From Saprospira grandis DSM 2844 (lineage in GTDB: Bacteria; Bacteroidota; Bacteroidia; Chitinophagales; Saprospiraceae), in NCBI RefSeq assembly GCF_000275825.1, contig NZ_JH719942.1:1193914-1257913 (forward strand): a DNA stretch of 64,000 nucleotides, written 5' to 3'. Under the pieces are notes generated by a model. It had not been told where the DNA came from. It did not search any database and worked only from the letters and a program-made list of their open reading frames with translations. This document shows positions 61,901 through 64,000 of this stretch, piece after piece (the first letter of the stretch is position 1; each line of letters opens with the position of its first letter). The translations under genes and the position numbers were made by a program.

Positions 61901-63963
61901 GTGCTGGACTTTGCCCCGATAATGCCGCTACCCTATTTACTTGCTGTACGACTCCTTGTGTCAATCCCACCCAAGTATCGACAGTGGGCAGTATGGATAT
62001 TAGCTGCTACCAAGCCAATGATGGTATGATCCAACTATTGGGTACGCAAGGTGACTTGGGCCCCAATTATGACTTTACCCTCTATAATGCTGCCGATAGC
62101 CAAATTGCTTTCGTCAATACGCCCGATACCGCTAGCTTCTCTAGCCTTATGCCCGATACTTACTATGCAGTGGCTTACGACTCTTTCGGTTGTGTAGCTT
62201 ACTCGGATACAATTACTATTGCCGAGCCTGCCGAGTTTGTAGCTAGCCTTGATACACTTATTGGTACTTCTTGCTGGAACACCCTAGACGGTGCCGCTCA
62301 AGTAAGTGCTGTTGGCGGTACTGCTCCTTATGGCTTCCAATGGGATGCTAACGCAGCTAGCCAAACTACAGCAATTGCGATTAACTTGCCTTTGGGCAGT
62401 TATACAGTTACCGCTACTGATGCCAATGGCTGTCAGTCTGTAGTCAATAACATCAATGTATTTGGTCCTTTTGCTCAAGCCCCCACCGTTACTGTAAATA
62501 TTACAGACGCTACAGGCTGCCCCGCCGATGGATCTATCGAAATTACCGCAGTTCAGTCTATGGCTGGTGACCCCGTTCCCGCTAACCCCAACTCTTTGGA
62601 TTACCAATGGAGCAATGGCGCAACTGCTGTTAATACAATCTCTAACTTGACGCCCGGTACCTATAGCCTAACGATTACAGATCAAAATGGCTGTACCTTT
62701 ACCGATAGCTATACCGTTGGAGGCTCTACCGTAAATATTGATAATGCCGATCTGAATAGCCCCATTTGTGGTCTAGATAATGGTAATATCGACTTGACGG
62801 TCTCTGGCGATAATAGCTATACTTTCGTTTGGTCTAATGGCGCTAGCACTGAAGACCTATCTGACCTATCTATCGGTACTTACTCTGTTACTGTTACTGG
62901 TGCAGGTGGATGCCAAGATAGCGCTACCTTCAACCTTGTTGGTGGAACCATCGAAGCCCGCGTAGTCACTCGTGAAGAGCAAATCTGTGTCGGCGCTAGC
63001 AACGGTTTCTACGATATCGAAGTGAATTCTGCTAGCTCTGGATCTAACCAAATCACTTACCTCTGGTCTAATGGAGAAACTACCCAAGATGTAAGCAACC
63101 TCTCTGCAGGTACTTACTCGGTAACTGTTACTCTAGATGGTGGCGTTTGCGAAACTAGCCTCGATGGCCTAGTGGTCCTAGAAGATGACCCCGAAGTAGC
63201 TATCGATGTGACTAACTGTGAAGACCTTGCCGCTAATGTTCAAGGTGGATGGCCCGATAGCTCTGGCGTATTTACTTACAGCTACCTATGGAGCACTGGC
63301 GATACAGTGACTAACCTCAATGGGGTTACTGAAGGTACTTATACCCTCAGCGCTACAGATGTTAACGGTTGCTCTGCTACCGCTACTGCCGAGGTTCGCT
63401 ACCCTGTTATCGCTCCTTATATTGTAAGTCCTAGCGTTCAGGATACAAGCATGCCTATCGGTAGCACAATCGATATCGCCGCGGGTACCGCAGGCGCAGA
63501 AACTGGCGTAAGCTATGTTTGGTCTCCCGCCGCTGATGTGGCCGATGCCAACGCTTACCAAACTACCGTAACGACTCTAGATACTACGCAAAATCCTTTG
63601 GCTTTCGTTATCGTTGCCGACAATGGATCTTGCCAATCTACAGATACCCTTTACCTCAACCTTCTACCTGTCCAATTCTCTGGATTTGCCAACGCTTTCA
63701 CGCCTAACAATGATGGAGAAAACGATAGCTTCCGCCCATTGCCTTACCGCTTGAGCGATAATGTAGAGGTTGTCGAGTTTAAGATCTACAACCGCTGGGG
63801 ACAAGTTGTTTTTGATGGCGACAATAACGATCCTCGCGAGGGTTGGGATGGTACCCTCAATGGCGAATTGCAAGCCCGCGATGTTTATATCTACGTATTC
63901 TCTTACCAGTATCCTGGTGGAGAAGTACAAACTGTTCGTGGCCAAGTGACGCTTCTCCGTTAA
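58990..63963 (+). CDS. Giant surface protein with SprB repeats and type B T9SS sorting domain
   Basis: It encodes 1657 residues, the largest gene here. It uses a TTG at 58990; no ATG lies near. The signal peptide is LSRWALGLFLPLFFLLFSAGEAQA. The first part (SHIVGGDVYYTCLGNNQYQVTFQLYRDC) is a conserved start of Bacteroidota surface giants. A long middle of Ig-like domains leads to at least five SprB-type repeats near 1090-1500 (YQWSNGATAVNTISNLTPG, FVWSNGASTEDLSDLSIG, YLWSNGETTQDVSNLSAG, YLWSTGDTVTNLNGVTEG). The C-terminus is the gliding-motility-associated sorting domain (NAFTPNNDGENDSFRPL, FKIYNRWGQVVFDGD, YIYVFSYQYPGGEVQ). It is a probable type IX-secreted adhesin used in gliding. Confidence 0.92.
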   Translation: MEYKSLHWSITSLSRWALGLFLPLFFLLFSAGEAQASHIVGGDVYYTCLGNNQYQVTFQLYRDCDGISMPTSLSVSLTAPNCGLAQPNITFNAGSRFGDEITPVCPDELPNTTCGGAGTIQGTQVYEYTATVSLPSECDSWVVSWNTCCRNSNITNGDNAGSQSMAIETTINNVGGLCNNSPRFTSLPTPYICAGQPFTFNHGAIDVDGDSLIYEMITPFQTGPADPYIFQGGATAAQPFFTTPANGMVFNTNTGQMTFTPSIAQTSVAGVRVYEVRNGDTISTIMRDMQVVVLNNCTNTGVTNTEPIVSGGGTYDTTNRSFVTCQCDTLQFQITAVDPDGDTLSLDPNNSNIGTVFGPANFSIFQFNPDPTRPDSLELYVQIRTCNAQIGVNNFTIAVTDNACPIPLPAYLGFSLVIPGVNVTASDTSICAGVAQDIQLGAQTFSLGPGGSVAGSFNWVQIGGPTAPLSDDTIRNPIASVPASTVAGDVVTYEVQFITTPDPVTGASCITTDTVSIALVDLPLDVTSLASDTSLCQNGQPNALNFTTNATGPGIDLVNGNWTWTSSPATRVNDLSATNVASPTGSLVGTPGDSVSYYVEYAYGACVGSDTIGLKFRTGVPDITPAADTICPGDTIVLAMNYGTGSGGMSSGACGPNPGPCGGPQQQVTVGTATTTSDQPFRGFFEDSRFQMIIPASELLAAGVQPGLLNDMTLNVVAKGSSLPFSNFTVSLACTTLTSISSGRTTFLTPPSSTVVYSGTYTTVAGANLIPFSSPYEWDGTSSLLVEFCFDNGNWTSDDDVAAETTPYVSGIGDFADGVSGCLPGSLGTPTTTSIRPVITFSNCILQPLLVYDWSPNVAIINDSTDSPSVFPAGTTTYYGTVIEAGCPMVDSTEIVINTTIPAPVVSCGNPTNYTSEILFEWSGSTGATGWEYSLDSGATWVAVPLAQDSVLVTGFRDGECFQIQVRALGGAGLCPDNAATLFTCCTTPCVNPTQVSTVGSMDISCYQANDGMIQLLGTQGDLGPNYDFTLYNAADSQIAFVNTPDTASFSSLMPDTYYAVAYDSFGCVAYSDTITIAEPAEFVASLDTLIGTSCWNTLDGAAQVSAVGGTAPYGFQWDANAASQTTAIAINLPLGSYTVTATDANGCQSVVNNINVFGPFAQAPTVTVNITDATGCPADGSIEITAVQSMAGDPVPANPNSLDYQWSNGATAVNTISNLTPGTYSLTITDQNGCTFTDSYTVGGSTVNIDNADLNSPICGLDNGNIDLTVSGDNSYTFVWSNGASTEDLSDLSIGTYSVTVTGAGGCQDSATFNLVGGTIEARVVTREEQICVGASNGFYDIEVNSASSGSNQITYLWSNGETTQDVSNLSAGTYSVTVTLDGGVCETSLDGLVVLEDDPEVAIDVTNCEDLAANVQGGWPDSSGVFTYSYLWSTGDTVTNLNGVTEGTYTLSATDVNGCSATATAEVRYPVIAPYIVSPSVQDTSMPIGSTIDIAAGTAGAETGVSYVWSPAADVADANAYQTTVTTLDTTQNPLAFVIVADNGSCQSTDTLYLNLLPVQFSGFANAFTPNNDGENDSFRPLPYRLSDNVEVVEFKIYNRWGQVVFDGDNNDPREGWDGTLNGELQARDVYIYVFSYQYPGGEVQTVRGQVTLLR

Positions 63964-64000
63964 GCCGAGCTTTTGCCGCATGCCGAAGAGCCAATCTGCC

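Overview
The window reads as chromosome of a gliding, filamentous marine member of the Bacteroidota, most like Saprospira and its relatives. The evidence is type IX secretion sorting domains of both type A and type B, SprB-repeat surface proteins, signal peptides that end in AQ or GQ, TAnnTTTG promoters, a Bacteroidota-type LptD, and an OmpA protein with TPR, propeller and carboxypeptidase-regulatory domains. No rRNA, integrase or transposase is visible. The species assignment is inferred from this gene content only.

Layout. Bases 1-4257 hold ruvA and lptD, with a 375-bp direct copy of the lptD start fused into ruvA. 4586-6022 is an AT-rich protein kinase. 6464-13984 is sucB followed by five tandem secreted YD-repeat-like proteins. 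14137-15249 is meaB. 15556-22630 is a TetR, TolC, adaptor and RND efflux operon whose adaptor gene carries an in-frame stop. 22891-34569 holds a methyltransferase, tRNA-Val, an AsmA-like protein, a lipoprotein, an ArsR regulator, a T9SS-exported metalloprotease and three little-known genes. 34847-40590 is an OmpA/PorE-like protein and a type B T9SS surface protein. 40779-41066 holds three tandem tRNA-Lys. 41174-47680 holds a DUF4920 lipoprotein, a lipid kinase, accC-accB, efp and an aldehyde dehydrogenase. 48022-51735 is metH. 52734-55917 is a polymorphic-toxin island. 56862-58584 is a nucleoside kinase, folK and NUDIX operon. 58990-63963 is a giant SprB-repeat surface protein.

The most unusual content lies between the genes. 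(1) A GC-rich modular repeat family, called GMR here (a local label), occupies 24 loci. It has a fixed core and stem sequences that differ between copies while staying complementary. It often begins exactly at the T-tract of a terminator, and one copy sits in frame inside a signal-peptide coding region. (2) Two noncoding arrays of about 0.6 kb each keep an almost unbroken 22-bp period while their sequence diverges, and both end near the same short motif and a hairpin. (3) A seven-copy ACAG tetranucleotide tract sits between a well-placed ATG and a toxin reading frame. The frame is off at the present copy number and would open on loss of one unit or gain of two, which is the form of a phase-variable toxin gene.

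Housekeeping functions (TCA cycle E2, fatty-acid synthesis, elongation factor P, methionine and folate synthesis, LPS assembly) are mixed with envelope and surface functions. Most adjacent transcription units are separated by a GMR copy, an intrinsic terminator, or both.
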